64,000 nt of DNA, taken from positions 1 through 64,000 of the forward strand of contig WNNJ02001799.1 of NCBI GenBank assembly GCA_012934845.2. Reading direction: 5' to 3'. Shown here piece by piece: positions 21,340 through 31,313 of the stretch. Positions within the stretch are counted from its first letter, which is position 1; each line of letters starts with the position of its first letter. Source of the stretch: Pomphorhynchus laevis. Taxonomy: Eukaryota; Acanthocephala; Palaeacanthocephala; Echinorhynchida; Pomphorhynchidae. The notes under the pieces are model-generated. The model was not told the DNA's origin. It ran no database searches and saw only the letters and a list, made by a program, of their open reading frames with translations. A program made the position numbers and the translations under genes.

Positions 21340-23392
21340 ACCTTCCTGCACCTAGCTCTGCCTAGGTTGGCAATCCCCCAATCCACCATCTCGAGTAGAT
21401 ATGCAGATCTTATAGTCTTTCAGGAGACGCGGTATATCCGTCTCACCCAGGACATTACTTGATTTATTCCAAAGCATATTTGTTCCCACTATACTCCGTA
21501 CATAACCCCACCTCACTCCTCTTCATCTCAAGAACTCTTGACCTTACTTAAATGCTCATTAAGGTCATCCCTCCTATTAAATTACTCGTGCCCAGCCATG
21601 TCTTATTTGGTAGTTTCACTCAGTAAGAACGGTAAACGCTTCAGTCTAGCCAATGTCTACATCCGTCCAGGAGAGATTCACAAGAACCGTGACCTCCTGG
21701 ATAGTATTATTGACAGCGGCTATGACATGATACTGGGGGACTTCAACGACAGAACTTGTCGTTGGATCAACGCAGCACTTCGCAAAGATAAGAACGGTTA
21801 TCTTATTCACAAACCACCGCCCCCTACCTTCATTGCACATTACAAATTCTATCCTCGACATTTTACTGCTTCACTCGAGATGGTTTTTAAACCACTCTGT
21901 ACGGAGCAGTCGCACCAACAACTGTCCACCTCTCATGACCTAATTCGTTGGAAGATTGAGGGAGATACGTTGCTTCGAAGGAGGTTTCACTTTGATCCGA
22001 TCAGAGTAGCCTTCTTTCAGGCGGCTATCCAACTCTTTCCCATAATAGGAAATGCGAGTTTAACCGAATTTAATACCTACCTCTCTTCGCAAGCTACCGC
22101 GATTTATCTACTATCTACAAAGGTCGCATTTTCAATCCCACTCCGACAAAACTCAAGGTCCTAGCTAAATTGCTGAATCTTCCTAATCTCTCTGCTTCCG
22201 CCAGACAGGCCCTCTCGAATGAATACTGGAGCACTAGATATAGGTTCCAGCTGGGTAGGGATAGGGCGAGTATTGCTCGTCTTAACCCTTCTCAGTCTTC
22301 CTTTTGGAACATTTTCATGAGAGAGAAGTTTGTGTGCTGGAAAGATAGGACTTTGAGTTGGCTAGGTAAGATATGCCTTGAAAAAGTTTTAGAGGCACTA
22401 GCCCTACACAACTATAGAGCCACGCAATCACCTCAGCCAATCCCGCTTTGGAGGGACTTCAGGAGTAGGGATCTATCTGTTACGGATATCCTTAACTCCC
22501 GGGGGTCCACTTCCAGGCACCTCCAAATCCTTCGCTCCACTTCGTTCTCGGGTCTGTCAGCTTTTGACTGCCGATCATAGAAGGGAGGTGGCCGTCACAA
22601 TGCTTTTAGCCTCACCATCCGATGTAGCAGGCATCAATATTAGTAAGAGTTTTTATTCCTAAGATTAAATCCTGCTCATGTCCTAAAGACCTGCGACCCA
22701 TTTTGATTCAAAATGCCCTCGTGTCGATTTACTAAACAGCGCTTGCGCGTAAAATCCGCGACCATTTAAGTAGGCGTAATTTGATCCCAGCAGGTTTTCA
22801 TCGGTTCGTCAAAGGTCTCCCGGTTTATTTAGCAGTAGGTGAGTTGGATCAGTTTTGTCGGGAGAATAGCCATCGCCTAGTTGAGGCTGTTTTCCTTGAC
22901 TTTTCTGCTGCATTTGACCGCATCTCCATTCCTTTTGTGATCTATTCTCTCAGGTCCCTCGGGTTGTCAGCGAGAATTGTGAACAGGGTGGAGATCCTGC
23001 TGTACACTAAGAGGTTTTATTATGAAGACGACCCTGATGAACTTCAGTTCTACCCTACTACAAATGTGCCTCAAGGTTCACCTTTTTCTCCTATCTTATA
23101 TCTCGCTGTCTCTATCAACCTATTCAAAATATTTAAACGCGAACAACGTCTAGTGGTTTACGCTGATGACTCCACAGCCCTGTTCACTGGACACAGGTGT
23201 AAAGACGTAGTCTCTGACATCAGCCGCTTCTTTTTAAGATTAAAAGACCAGTTACCCGAATCCAATCTTGTTTCAAACTCCGCAAAATCGCAAGTGGTCG
23301 TCTTTCATGGCACCCCTGCAACAAAGCAAAATCTTAAGAGATTAGCAATCTCTGCACTCTCCTCCATATTTGCCTCTGAACCACTCATTACC
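21340..23392 (+). pseudogene. I-like ORF2 (endonuclease and reverse transcriptase), broken and truncated
   Basis: Endonuclease remains: ADLIVFQETR (21,400), then the 208-codon frame 21,538-22,164 with ANVYIRPGEI, the catalytic GDFNDRT and TSHDLIRW. After a frameshift near 22,090 the linker continues in 22,170-22,580 (NEYWSTRYRFQL, CWKDRTLSWLGK, RDLSVTDILNS). RT motifs are in 22,781-23,404: FVKGLPV, VFLDFSAAFDRISIP (motif A), NVPQGSPFSPILYL (motif B) and YADD (23,159-23,170). The sequence leaves the family after about 23,392. The stop at 23,404 is in the neighbouring element. No RNase H domain is present. Confidence 0.85.
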
Positions 23393-25215
23393 GCTTCTTC
23401 GTAGAGGAGCAGCCACAACGAAGGAGCGGAAGCCAAAAGAGACAGAGTAGTTTGATACTTGAAAAGATGAGAATTACGGGAACTCAAAGAATAGTAAACA
23501 GGACGAGAATTGTCGAGAAAATGAGGGTTGAGAAATGAAGGGGTATGAAAAGTTATAAGGCGAAAATCAATGATAAGATGAATTTGAACACGACAATAAA
23601 TGGTATGCAAATCGAGAGAAACACGATGGTGGGATGTATGATCAAATCTACCAAGACGGAGCAGAACTCAGACGGCTGCGTTGATGATGCGTTGTAAATG
23701 AAGAAGAGAGGACCTAGGTGAGTTGAAAAATAGACTCAGACAGTAATCAAATCTTGAGAAATGAGAGATTATATGAGTCATACATGATGGGCAATCGATC
23801 AATCTACGAATTTAACATAGATTGCGTAGAATCAAGGTAGATGAGCTTACTTTATCGCTAACGAAAGGTTAAGTAAAAGTCTGTTGTCGAAATGGAAGCC
23901 TAGAAAAACAAGATTGTCAACGATAGGAAGAATTGTAGAATTTAATAATACGGAGGGAGGTTCTACGCCGAAGCGTCGAGGGAGGATTCGCATTATTTTT
24001 GATTTATTAGGATTTAGATAAAGACGAAGTGAAGAAAGATGATTGAAAATTGAGGCAAGACAGTTGGAATCAGAAACACTAAGATCATGAATACAATAAG
24101 CAGGTGCGTGAGCATAGATGAGAATGCCATCAGCATATTGCATAATATGAAAATTAAATGTATGAGAGATAGAAGACAAATTACCGAGAAGAGAGAAAAG
24201 CAAAGGGCCCAATACGGAGCCTTGTGGAACACCGGACGTGATGGAAAAAGGATGGGAAAGAGAAGAGTTAGAACAAACGCGAAAAGTTCGGTCTGATATA
24301 TATGAAGAAAACCATGATACAGTGGGTAAAGAGAAGCCATAATCATGACGAAGGCGATGGAGAATAATCGAGTGATCGACGATGTCAAAAGCAGACGATA
24401 GATCAAGAGAAACTATGACACTACATAATTTATGATCGCGCGATATGAGTAAGTCGTTATAAACTTTAAGACATGCAATTTCGGTAGAGTAATTAGAGCG
24501 AAAAGCGGCTTGGAAGGGAGGAAATAAATTAGAGGAATAGAGATATGTATTAACTTGCTTAAGAACGAGACGCTTAAGGAGTTTAGAGAGGGTTAAGAGA
24601 AGTGAAATAGGACGGTACGAAGATGGTAGTGAGGAGTCGAGAGATTGCTTTTTGATGAGAGGACGAACAGTGGCGCATTTCCAAATGGAAGGAAATGTAC
24701 GGCTACGGATGGACGAGTTGAGTAATGTGGTTAGGAAGGGTAAGATAAAGGAGCAGATATTTTTAAGCAAGTGAGTGGGAATTGGGTCAGAAGGAGAGGT
24801 TTTATTAGGTAATGACAGCAGAACCGAAGACTTCATCAGATGAAACGGGAAGAAGGTGGAATAGCTCTGGGAGGGAAGTATTTAAAGAGATGAGAGGATA
24901 CAAGGGACATATGGGTAGAGCAGAAATTAGATTAGATAACTTAGATTGCAGATAAGAGGAAACTTCATCAGAATTTTTGTTGCAAGGAGTAGATTATCGT
25001 GAAAGAATTGAGTTTAAGATTTTATAATGAGGTTTAGAGTTGGAAGAAGACTCGAGTTGATTTCGCCAAAAGAGAGTACGTTTAGTTTGCATAAGAATGA
25101 TACGAGAACGTACGAGAGAAAGATAGGAAGCACGGAAATTTGGAGTGAGTGAGGTTGGAGAACGTTTAAGAAAGCGATTAAACGTATAAAAAGTGTGACG
25201 GAGCGGACGCTTAGA
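23393..25215 (-). pseudogene. CR1-like reverse transcriptase, long open frame but catalytically altered
   Basis: The 329-codon frame 24,836-23,847 is the longest intact RT stretch of this family here. In order it has LLSLPNKTSPSDPIP, RPLIKK, SYRPISLLLTLSKLL, SLDLSSAFDIVDH (motif A Asp present), SGVPQGSVLGPLLF (motif B), then MQYADGILIY. The last is the YADD box with the second Asp changed to Gly (24,126-24,137), which should abolish polymerization. Downstream, in other frames to 23,393, the thumb and C-terminal region is recognisable (DCPSCMTHI, TFHTPSFLNPHFLDNSRP, LASAPSLW). Upstream to 25,215 is the linker before the RT, broken by stops. Confidence 0.8.
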
Positions 25216-26540
25216 AAGGCTACAGACTATATCGAACCATTGAGCATGGCGCGACCGCTGAAAACGTCATGGTCGAATAGGCAGAAGGTTATTAAGGATA
25301 TTCTTAAGTTCAAAATCAAACAGCAAGAAGAGATCATCGGAAGAAAGGTAGTCAAGTGAAAGCGAAAAGAGTAAGAATTGAGTAATGTTGTGCAGAGAAT
25401 AAAGATATCGAGAAGTTTCCATGGTCGACTTGGTGTGGATAATGGTGGAGGCGGAGGTGGATGGGGACAAGTAAGAGTAAGGGTGACAAGGAAATGATTG
25501 GACAAACCATGATCAGTAATTGACAAGAAGATATAGTCATTGAAGCAGTTAGAAACAGCAATGATGCCTAGGGCACCGCCGAGAATATGAGTTTGGCTTG
25601 TTGAAAGTAATTTATAGTTAAAATCAGAACAAAAATTACTTAAAGTGATAGAGTCAGAGTCAGCTGACCGATCAAGACGAATGTTAAAGTCACCGAAAAC
25701 AAAAGAAGGAGTATAAGATAATGAACAGTGAGACATAAGATCTGTAAGGCCATTAAAGAAGTTTTGTTGCAAGAAGTATATGATCGTGAAACAATTGAGT
25801 TTAAGATTTTCTAATGAGATTTAGAGTTGGAATAGGACTTGAGTTGATTTCGCCAAAAGAGAGTAGTTTAGTTCGCATAAGAATGAGATGGGAAGGGCGG
25901 AGATAAAGATAGGAAGCACGGAGATTTTGAGTGAGTGAGGTTAGAGGACGTTTACGAAAGCGATTAAACATACGAAAAGTGTGACGGAGCGACGCTAAGA
26001 AAGACTACAGTTTGAATCGAACCAGGGGGAATGGCGCTACCGCTGAAAACGTCGTGGTCGAATAGGTAGACGTTTATTAAGGATCTTCGTAAGTTTATTA
26101 AGAATCTTATTAAGCATCATCGGGAGAGAGATAGTTAGAAGGAAGTGAAAAGAGCGAAGAATTGCGTAAGGCTATGCAGAGAATAGGCATATCGAAAAGT
26201 TTCCATGGTCGATTTGGTGGAGGTGGAGAAGGAGGACGGGGACAAGTAATATAATGAGTGACAAGGGAATGATCGGACAAACCAGGATCAGTAATTGACA
26301 AGGAGGTATAGTCATTGAAGCAGTTAGGAACAGCAATGATGTCGAGAGCACCGCCGAGAATATGTTGGTTTGTTAAAGCCAATGTATATTGGCTTGTTAA
26401 ATGTAATTTATAGTTAAAATCAGAAAAAAGGTTAGTTAAAGTGATAGAGTCAGAGTCAGCTGATCGATCAATACGAATGTTAAAGTCACCGAAAACAAAA
26501 GAAGGAGTATAAGATAATGAACAGTGAGACATAAGATCTG
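24972..26540 (-). repeat. Partial tandem duplication within the minus-strand LINE
   Basis: 24,972-25,772 and 25,773-26,540 align. Both start near TTTTGTTGCAAG(G/A)AGTA and carry the AACTCAA-complement linker, a GTGTGACGGAGCG block and the endonuclease. The period is about 790 bp. Copy 2 of the segmental duplication breaks exactly at 24,971, the start of this duplication. Confidence 0.75.
25227..25772 (-). pseudogene. CR1-like endonuclease domain, downstream duplicate
   Basis: A 181-codon frame with LTDLMSHCSLSYTPSFVFGDFNIRLDR, quoted here as segments LSYTPSFVFGDFN and IRLDRSADSDS, carrying the catalytic GDFN box, then ILGGALGIIAVSNCF and SITDHGLSNHFLVTL. The last corresponds to the S-D-H box with Asp changed to Asn. 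The N-terminal third of the domain is missing because the duplication junction lies at about 25,773. It reads into the pre-RT linker on the minus strand. Confidence 0.75.
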
Positions 26541-26675
26541 TAAGGTCGTTTTATAACATACGTGAGGGGGCAACTGAACCTGGACGGTATACAATCACAA
26601 GTTTCTGAGGGAAAGGAGTTGATAATCTGCATATGAGTAATTCGAACGAAGTGTAATGGATGTTAACGTTAATTA
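26110..26675 (-). pseudogene. CR1-like endonuclease domain, upstream duplicate
   Basis: Frame 26,532-26,110 carries YTPSFVFGDFNIRIDRSAD and later SITDPGLSDHSLVT, with the S-D-H box intact, unlike its duplicate at 25,227-25,772. Upstream to 26,675 in another frame are NIHYTSFELLICR and KLVIVYRPGSVAPS, the start of the surviving element. It has one extra 20-24 bp internal repeat (two TTGGCTTGTTAA-like or TTGGTTTGTTAA blocks at about 26,365-26,405). Confidence 0.75.
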
Positions 26676-27334
26676 ATTAGCTTATTTGTTAAATAAGATA
26701 ATTTCGTCAAATTAATTATTTTATTTGATGAATTAATGTTGAATTTTAGTATTATTCCTGCACTTAGGAAATACCGAAATAACTGGGTTCTCATGTGATT
26801 CACTTAGATCTTTCCATAGTGATTTTTTTGACAAAGATTTAAATACTTATTTTCAGACCTGTGATCCAACACATGCAAATATAATATTAATAATCGTTGA
26901 CTATACAGTCAGTTGATTAAGCATAATTGATTGAAAATAAATCATGTTTTGTGCTATTAAAATAGTACACTTTTATTTTAAATACAAAGTAATATAAAAC
27001 TTGTAAGTTAGAAAATACAATTTAAACAATTGTATTTAATTGTCAGTAATTTATTTAAGGTTTCAAAATAATGTGGAATGAATCTTGAAGCAAATATTTC
27101 GTAAAATCTTAAAGTGAATATTCCAAAATCAGTGATAGACTTGTATTAGCTGTAGAAAGAAGAGATAATGCTCATATTCCAACGAATTCATGTACATCAT
27201 GCCAGTGCAACATCCCAAGTTACCCGGTGTCCGATCGGTCGAACTTGACTATGGCATCCCATACTCACGCAATAATTTTCTCGCCACATAGTCCCAACCG
27301 CTTTGTTAGACTAAATGGCAACCCTTAGCTTGTA
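26676..27334. other. AT-rich intergenic DNA, no gene recognised
   Basis: No element or gene recognised. Composition becomes less AT-rich from about 27,180. Confidence 0.55.
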
Positions 27335-27808
27335 TTGGAATCTAGCACTATTGCAATTGTATCTTGTGTCACTAGTACGATCTATCCAAGTCCAACAACA
27401 CCATCTACACGCGCTGATGCAGCAGCTTACCTAAACAAGTCTACAACTTGTGTCTCCCCGTTGAGTAGAGTCGCTTTTGCGGCAAATTATCCGGCGCAGC
27501 AACATGACTGGCCCGCACGTTCGAATAACATAAGCGGGAAGATGCCAAACCTAAACAGATTAAGATGTGTAATTTTTGCATATATTAACTATTCCAAATC
27601 CGTCATTTCCCAAAATCGTGTGAATGACGACGTTCTTTTAGTGAGAAAGATCTTGTCTAGTATTTTTCTAGATGGAGAGGAACATTTAGCAGCATCCTTG
27701 GATGTATTGGCCCTAACATTTAGCAGCATCCTTGGAGGTATTGGCCCTTCATACATGAGGCGGGCTTTGGAACAAACTTCCCGAGAATATCGTAAACATA
27801 TCAAATAG
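27335..27808 (+). CDS. Unassigned 157-codon open frame, probably fortuitous
   Basis: This frame has no recognisable domain. It starts with a Thr/Ser/Ala-rich stretch (MESSTIAIVSCVTSTIYPS). Its last 20 codons overlap, in a different phase, a LINE C-terminal remnant that reads (N)KLPENIVNISNRVNF. An internal 39-40 bp tandem repeat (GCAGCATCCTTGGA(T/G)GTATTG, 27,690-27,750) keeps the phase open. Because the 3' end is demonstrably transposon sequence in another frame, I consider a real host gene unlikely, though the first 110 codons are unexplained. Confidence 0.15.
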   Translation: MESSTIAIVSCVTSTIYPSPTTPSTRADAAAYLNKSTTCVSPLSRVAFAANYPAQQHDWPARSNNISGKMPNLNRLRCVIFAYINYSKSVISQNRVNDDVLLVRKILSSIFLDGEEHLAASLDVLALTFSSILGGIGPSYMRRALEQTSREYRKHIK

Positions 27809-27968
27809 AGTGAACTTCAAGAAAACGCTAATTACATGGCTTTGCACAGATTCTAATTTCAATATTCTGTATCCGGATTAAGATTTTGCTGACATAAAAT
27901 TGGTTTTATCGCGAGCAGACAAAACAGATGCATGGCTATAGTTTTGTATGTTATAATAATTATACAAA
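27756..27968 (+). mobile_element. LINE 3'-end fragment (C-terminus and 3' UTR), copy a
   Basis: Reads LPENIVNISNRVNFKKT then LITWLC, the typical 'W-sLP' C-terminal block of CR1/Jockey ORF2 proteins. A 3' UTR with GAGCAGACAAAACAG and a terminal ATAATAATTATA run follows. Copies b and c at 29,778-30,012 and 30,355-30,432 lie on the same strand. Confidence 0.65.
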
Positions 27969-28214
27969 AACACAAATTCATGCAGTATTCATGCTGTGAC
28001 TCTTAATAATTTAAAATAATAAATTAATAATTATTAAGTAATTTTAAAAATCATTAAATAATTATTATATAATTAATTACTTTATGATATTGATTTGCAT
28101 ATGAAAATTAGTAAATACACTCTATTTAGATGCGTACCAGCTCAGCTGAGTCATAAATTAAAATTTTTACAATAAAATTGACTATTCTTGATTTAATAAA
28201 TACATACAATTTTT

Positions 28215-28310
28215 CGAACTGCCCGTGTGATTGAGAATAAAATAACTAAATTTCTTGGACTGCCCGCGTTATTGAGAATAAAGTGACTGCTCGTGTTATT
28301 GAGAAGATTA
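28215..28310 (+). repeat. Three imperfect tandem repeats of 30-41 bp
   Basis: CTGCCCGTGTGATTGAGAAT, CTGCCCGCGTTATTGAGAAT and CTGCTCGTGTTATTGAGAAG follow one another. The overlapping open frame at 28,293-28,562 (89 codons) has no recognised domain and is not called as a gene. Confidence 0.65.
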
Positions 28311-29700
28311 AAAATCTCAATAAGATTGATCAAAACACAAGCAGATTTTGAATGGCTAAAACGAATAAATCGAATCAAGGAAAACTATTCAGGTCGAATT
28401 ATAAATAATGACCCTGTTCATTCTTGCAATCAAGCAATAGATGACAGCGCAAATTATGCACATCGTGATGTGTCGTGCAGTAGTGATGGTTGTGATGTGA
28501 TATATGGACAAGAGTTACGGTGCCGTGTAAATTGTCAGAATATTTACTTGCCAATGAATTAATTTGAGGCTTCTGTGCCTTCGAATGTCTTTTATTGACC
28601 AACAAGTCAAAAGTTAATATACAGAAATCAATTCAGATTGATGATGACTTTGATAAAATTAATCAATAGTACATCTTAAAAATCTTGACATGCTGCTTTT
28701 TTACTGAAACTTGATTAAATTGCGATGTTCTGGACTCTGAAATATGTATTCACTATTATACTGTAATAATATAAATAAAATCTTATGGTTTGAGGTGACG
28801 GATGAACGAGGTAAGATCTATCATCTTTGTATTGCTTATCGTAATCCTCGGTTTAATACACCCATTATCATCAATTCGTTGAAACTTCATTGCTATAATG
28901 TTGTTGATACAATTAGTGCGAAATTGTGCCATGTTTTGGGCCCGGTCAGTTAAAAAAACAATTTGTGTAAGGGACGTCTGCTGGAACAGTTGGTCGAGTC
29001 TATAATCGGCTTAAATGCCTTAAGTGACAAAATGTCCAAACTATTGACTACGATAAGGTCTGTTATGTTCTTGTTACGTTCTAAACAGACTTTATAATTC
29101 AAATTGATTTTATTAAGCACATTAAGTCAATGATAAATTACATTGACTTGGCGATGCGACTTGATATGGGCATAAATTTCAAAATTTTGGCAATTTTGAA
29201 ATCATTTCTGATTTCACATTAAAGCATCAACGTTAGGGGAAGGTGCTACCTTTAATTTGAAAACCTACCTATTTTTGCAATTAATTGCTAGTATCAAACT
29301 AGTCATATATAGTTTGTTTCCTAATTTCAAGTTGATTTGCCTGTGCCAACATTGACTTAATTTGAAATCAGAAAAGATTTCAATTAAATTTGCAAAATGT
29401 AAGATGAAATTCTTTCATTAAATCTTATTGTCAATAAGACGAGTCAAGTGATCGTCAGCCAGCATTAGGATAAACTAAATGTGAAATGTATGTATTGCAT
29501 CAGTAGCTGATGGGGAAATCAATGCTGAAAAGTAGCGCACCGCTGTTGGCTTATAAATACAAGATTGAAGCAACATGCATAATGAAGTCATCAAAATATC
29601 CATTAAAATGACTGCTACTTATTGAAATAATATTGGAAATCGATGTCATTAACACTGTTAAAAAGGAATTATTTTTACGTGGCAAATGCGTGCCGGTACA
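28311..29700. other. Unassigned DNA, possible LINE endonuclease scrap
   Basis: The 69-codon frame 28,744-28,953 reads LWFEVTDERGK then HLCIAYRNP, which loosely resembles the 'LW-ev...icv-YRpP' strip of LINE endonucleases, but nothing else of the domain follows. The rest shows only short inverted repeats (TTTCAAAATTTTGG at 29,187). 29,545-29,605 is an inverted relative of the palindromic element at 12,349-12,443. Confidence 0.35.
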
Positions 29701-29777
29701 CGCTTACATGACCACGAAGCCAGCGAACTACTAACCGAGGTCACTCTCTTACTGTGAGGACCCTGCATCACGGCAAA

Positions 29778-30012
29778 CTCGGAAGACTATATCGCCTTTT
29801 TCATCGAGCAGTGAGGCTTTGGAACAAACTTCCAGATAATATCGTAAACATATCAAATAGAGTGAACTTTAAGAAAACGCTTATTACATGGATTTGCAGA
29901 TATTCTAATTTCAATATTCTGTATCCGGATTAGGATTTTGTTGACATAAAATTAGTTTTACTGTGAGCAGACAAAACAGCTGCATGGCTATAGTCTTGCA
30001 TGTTATAATAAT
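29778..30012 (+). mobile_element. LINE 3'-end fragment (C-terminus and 3' UTR), copy b
   Basis: A clean 51-codon run ends at the stop 29,931-29,933. It reads LGRLYRLFHRAVRLWNKLP followed by DNIVNISNRVNF and LITWICRYSNFN. This is the best-preserved C-terminus of this family in the window. The 3' UTR repeats that of copy a. The polymerase upstream is absent. Confidence 0.7.
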
Positions 30013-30354
30013 TAACAATGACGTTTTTGCAGAAATTCAATATAAATTATAAATTTAAATGAATTCAAAATAAACATGAGTACATTGCTATCTCATTATT
30101 TAGCGTTTTTATATAAAATTTCATATCATTAGCGTCTTATACTAAATTTCTTGACATTAGGGTTTTTATATCAAATTTCATCGTTGATGACACTTTTTTT
30201 ACTTCACAGATTTTAATAAGATCATATTTATGATACATTTTTTAATTCAGAATTTTGGAGCCGGATCAATAAAACACATTAATGTTTAATCCTATTCGAT
30301 AATCCGAAGGATAATATTGTTGATCCGGTATTTTTAATTTTTAATTTTAGAGCA

Positions 30355-30432
30355 GGACCAAAAATTGGTTTTATCGTGAGCAGACAAAACAGCTGCATGG
30401 CTATAGTCTTGTATGTTATAATAATATAAGTT
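30355..30432 (+). mobile_element. LINE 3' UTR fragment, copy c
   Basis: Contains AAATTGGTTTTATCGTGAGC, ACAAAACAGCTGCATGGCTA and the TTATAATAATAT end shared with copies a and b. It holds only the last 78 bp, with no coding sequence. Confidence 0.6.
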
Positions 30433-30550
30433 AATAAATAATTTTAACTACCTTAAGGTAATTTTTTATTTAATGACTGTTTATTGATATACTTCTAGGT
30501 TTTGTATTTTATCTTTTAAAAATACAATATTTTGAAAGCAATTTGTTTCT

Positions 30551-30931
30551 GTTCGTACTATTTCATCTCATCGCTGTTGGCTCCCCATCGTTCATCAACC
30601 TCCAATTTTTAGACAATACTCGCCCCACGTTTCCAATTACTCTAACAACTACGGATTCCGATGTTTGCTCGTCGCCACCCCACTCCCCTGGAATCAGCGC
30701 CCTCTTGACGTCCGCCACGCTCCCTCCTTTATTACATTCAAATTACGCCTCCGTACCCACCATATCGACAGATGATTTAGATTTTTTTCGTGGTCACGTA
30801 AACATGTGCCGGCATGCATTTGCCACGGTAAAATAAACGTGGCTCACTTCGGGCAATGCCAGTGGTTTTGATAATCTACTGATAGCTGAATCTGAAAGGT
30901 CGAATTATCTGTCCAAGGAAATCTGAAGCAA
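30551..30931 (+). mobile_element. 381-bp LINE-like insertion flanked by a 19-bp direct repeat
   Basis: The perfect repeat TTGAAAGCAATTTGTTTCT lies at 30,532-30,550 and 30,932-30,950, as expected for a target-site duplication. The insert begins in a frame containing GSPSFINLQFLDNTRP, which resembles TPSFLNPHFLDNSRP in the C-terminal region of the CR1-like family (23.5 kb). It then carries a Ser/Thr-rich tail and non-coding sequence. The 97-codon frame 30,543-30,836 spans target and insert, so its ATG is not original. Likely a 5'-truncated LINE insertion. Confidence 0.6.
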
Positions 30932-30950
30932 TTGAAAGCAATTTGTTTCT

Positions 30951-31313
30951 TTTGTGTTCAAAACATAATAATGATAAATCAAAATTTAATAATTAAATAA
31001 TATATAATTAAATAATTATATATTATTATATATATAATAATTATATATAATACTACTCAAATCAGCTAACTGAGTTTACGTATTTAATATAAATACAACT
31101 GATTCAAGTGAATGTGAATCTCGTAAGTAAGTTGTTGTCTAATTTTAATCTATTTGGTTTGCGATCTAATAAAAATACTGCTTTCTAAAATCTTATAAAT
31201 GTATTGAAAAATATTTGAGCTAAATTACATAGTGGTTCTATATTGTATTATATTTTTACATTGTCTCTATATTGTTATGAATGGATTCATAAATAACATT
31301 TAACAGAATAAAT
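30951..31313. repeat. AT-rich interval bounded by direct repeats
   Basis: ACATAATAATG(A/C)TAAATC and its following AATTTAATAATTAAATAA occur at about 30,962 and 31,366. CAGCTAACTGAGT occurs at 31,067 and 31,318. The interval therefore looks like a repeat of the left end of the neighbouring long-TIR element. It includes an AT dinucleotide-like run at 31,010-31,050. Confidence 0.5.

Larger units (their letters stand above)
20026..23392 (+). mobile_element. I-like non-LTR retrotransposon, copy 1, 3'-truncated
   Basis: Starts with GC-richer sequence after the CR1-like tail and encodes ORF1 (zinc knuckles) and ORF2 (endonuclease, RT). It is related to, but clearly diverged from, the minus-strand I-like elements at 56.5-64 kb. 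It stops abruptly just after the RT palm, where a minus-strand CR1-like element begins. LINEs usually lose their 5' ends, so loss of the 3' end points to later recombination. Confidence 0.85.
23393..26675 (-). mobile_element. CR1-like non-LTR retrotransposon, minus strand, copy 1
   Basis: Same family as 14,740-20,025 but inverted, so the two CR1-like copies enclose the I-like element. Its 5' end is truncated inside the endonuclease (first recognisable segment ...YTSFELLICR near 26,640) and its 3' end is cut near 23,400, inside the C-terminal LASAPSLW block. It has a partial tandem duplication, with endonuclease and linker present at both 24,972-25,772 and 25,773-26,532. In copy 2 only 43,558-45,135 is present. 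Confidence 0.85.

Noticed and set aside
24014-24406. 130-codon hydrophobic minus-strand frame (also 44,179-44,571)
   Set aside because: Alternate phase of the LINE RT; its hydrophobic look comes from T-rich codons.
27335-27808. Host protein-coding gene
   Set aside because: Its C-terminus is LINE sequence in another phase and there is no recognisable domain; listed only as a low-confidence open frame.
28293-28562. 89-codon frame as a small gene
   Set aside because: It starts inside a short tandem repeat and has no recognised motif or supporting context.
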